NCBI GenBank assembly: GCA_001898385.1
Contig: MKTT01000071.1
Coordinates: 1-64,000 of the forward strand
Length of the DNA stretch: 64,000 nt
Source of the DNA: Planctomycetales bacterium 71-10
GTDB taxonomy: Bacteria; Planctomycetota; Planctomycetia; Isosphaerales; Isosphaeraceae
Direction of reading: 5' to 3'
Within the stretch, counting starts at the first letter, position 1; the number at the start of each line of letters is the position of its first letter. Both the position numbers and the translations under genes were made by a program. Below, in pieces: positions 63,072 through 64,000 of this stretch. The notes beneath the pieces are model-generated. The model searched no databases. It was not told where the DNA came from and saw nothing but the letters and a program-made list of their open reading frames with translations.

Positions 63072-63359
63072 CTATTTGCCCTCCGCGTGGCTGCACGTAG
63101 CTCCTTTGGGTTCAAGGAACGCATGTGCGGCCTCTATTGCCTTCCACGCCCGCTCGGCCTCGGCCTCCGCGTAAGGCAGCACCGCCCGGAGAAGCTCCAG
63201 GGCAGGAGAGTTCAGGGCGTCCACGATCAGCTTCGCGGCGTGCTCTGCACTCGGCGGGTGATCCCAGAACGGTATGGAGACGAAGTGGCTTCCGTCTGGG
63301 TTCAGTACGTCGAAAGTTTCGTCCGTGCCATCGGTAAAACGTTGGTAGGTGTAGGGCAT
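63072..63359 (-). CDS. Phage hypothetical protein
   Basis: 95 residues starting MPYTYQRFTD. The first 50 residues describe a small beta domain (NPDGSHFVSIPFWDHPPSAE), then LELLRAVLPYAEAEAERAWK is helical. Function unknown. Confidence 0.5.
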   Translation of the reverse strand: MPYTYQRFTDGTDETFDVLNPDGSHFVSIPFWDHPPSAEHAAKLIVDALNSPALELLRAVLPYAEAEAERAWKAIEAAHAFLEPKGATCSHAEGK

Positions 63360-63424
63360 GTGGAGTCCTTTCCAAGTTGGTGATCGCTTCGTTAGAGGAG
63401 GCCGCACTTGGCGGCCGCTCTCTT

Positions 63425-63770
63425 ACGAAGGATCATTGCCACCTTGAACGGGGAGCCTTCGTGTGAGTGGCGACCGGCAGGGGGTGCCGCCCAAGAAGTC
63501 AGATTTCCCCTTCGGAAATCTGGCGATTTCCGCTCCTTCGCGGAAATCTTGGGGGCCTGCCGGGCGACAGCCCCTTGGCCTCGCTCACACGCAGGTGGGG
63601 TGTCCCCCGTCCTTCGCACACACTGACGTCTCCGTGACGACGGAGGCGGATCAGAGGGGTTTGAATCACGAGCGTCAGCGGGCGTCACACGCAGTGCGGA
63701 GACTCGCCTTCGAGGCTCCGGGAGCGAAGCGAGTAGCACGCGACGGCTCAGCCGGGACGCCAGCTCTAAT
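63425..63770 (+). ncRNA. Candidate structured RNA with a three-way junction
   Basis: A gene-free stretch with dense perfect pairing: ACGAAGG/CCTTCGT (63425/63456), GTGTGAG/CTCACAC (63461/63584), CCGGCAGG/CCTGCCGG (63474/63556), CCCAAGA/TCTTGGG (63490/63547), and inside these two 9-base hairpins, CAGATTTCC/GGAAATCTG (63500-63522) and GATTTCCGC/GCGGAAATC (63525-63548). Further stems lie at 63628-63645 and 63697-63720. This layout is a nested junction, not a terminator. It precedes a GIY-YIG-like gene. Strand, class and function unknown. Confidence 0.55.
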
Positions 63771-63886
63771 CTGCTCAAGGCTCGGGGCATAGGTGCCTGG
63801 ACCTGTCGTAATCCTGAAACTAGGATGGGTCGTGCGGGAAAATTCTAAGGCCGACCGCTTCTTGCACGGCCGAGAAGGGCAGGGCG

Positions 63887-64000
63887 ATGGCAAAACAAGC
63901 TCCTCACCGCTATTTCAAAGAAGGCTTCGTCTACTTCATCGTTTGCGAAGCTTTGGCATCTGTGAAAATTGGCCGAACCAATAGATGGCTGCCTCCGGCG
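63887..64000 (+). CDS. GIY-YIG-like nuclease, partial (runs off the window)
   Basis: The first 38 residues read MAKQAPHRYFKEGFVYFIVC and then SVKIGRTNRW. VYFI followed by VKIGRT is the GIY-YIG (T5orf172-type) opening. The rest of the gene is beyond the window, so catalytic Arg and Glu cannot be checked. Such enzymes are often mobile, which would fit the structured RNA upstream. Confidence 0.6.
   Translation, partial: MAKQAPHRYFKEGFVYFIVCEALASVKIGRTNRWLPPA

Overview
The window looks like a high-GC planctomycete chromosome, probably Isosphaeraceae-like, carrying a large contractile-tailed (myovirus-type) prophage. The taxonomic guess rests on GC-rich coding, the style of the 641-residue lipoprotein/anchored protein beside pyruvate kinase, and several small proteins of a type I associate with planctomycetes. 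It is inference, not something read from a marker gene.

Left flank (1-7.3 kb). Host-type genes: a secreted PPPDE-fold putative cysteine peptidase with a propeller-like N-terminus, pyruvate kinase, a large unrecognised envelope protein, and a run of small hypothetical genes. One of these (7041-7292) is a paralogue of 11791-12039 broken by an in-frame stop.

Accessory island (7.4-17.4 kb). A 901-residue protein with a zinc-ribbon-like cysteine cluster and a FokI-like PD-(D/E)xK nuclease C-terminus is the best candidate for an undescribed defence gene. It is followed by a thermonuclease-like secreted protein, a SRAP-like protein divergent from a Y-family DNA polymerase, a ribosomal L7/L12 C-terminal-like protein, and an overlapping operon of metallophosphoesterase, nucleotidyltransferase and small HTH regulator. 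Two gene families occur twice here, which suggests a segmental duplication.

Phage late region (17.5-46.3 kb, all minus strand). Read in transcription order from a near-consensus promoter at 46.25 kb: TerS, TerL, portal, MuF-like protein, a NUDIX/prohead-protease/scaffold fusion, cement protein, major capsid protein, head-tail connectors, tail sheath, tail tube, tail chaperone with a T-TTT-TTG slippery site, an inserted HNH homing endonuclease, tape measure with lysozyme domain, baseplate genes, tail fibres/tailspike, SleB-type endolysin, holin and lysis-linked small proteins. A hairpin terminator lies at 17.5 kb.

Phage middle and early region (46.3-63.4 kb). A DnaJ-type zinc protein, a DoxX-like membrane protein, an iteron-like repeat array around an AT-rich core (candidate origin), replication proteins, a palindromic divergent control region, a recombination set (RecE-like exonuclease, Sak4-like ATPase, SSB, VRR-NUC and HNH nucleases), a terminator at 54.3 kb, then a long minus operon of small unknowns, a PAPS-reductase/DndC-like protein, a DNA methyltransferase with a LAGLIDADG domain inserted in frame, and a ParB-family protein. 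A divergent HTH gene pair lies at 62.1-62.8 kb.

Right edge (63.4-64.0 kb). A strongly structured non-coding stretch that folds into a three-way junction, followed by the start of a GIY-YIG-like nuclease gene that runs off the window. No integrase, tRNA, CRISPR array or clear att repeat was found, so the true ends of the prophage are not defined here.
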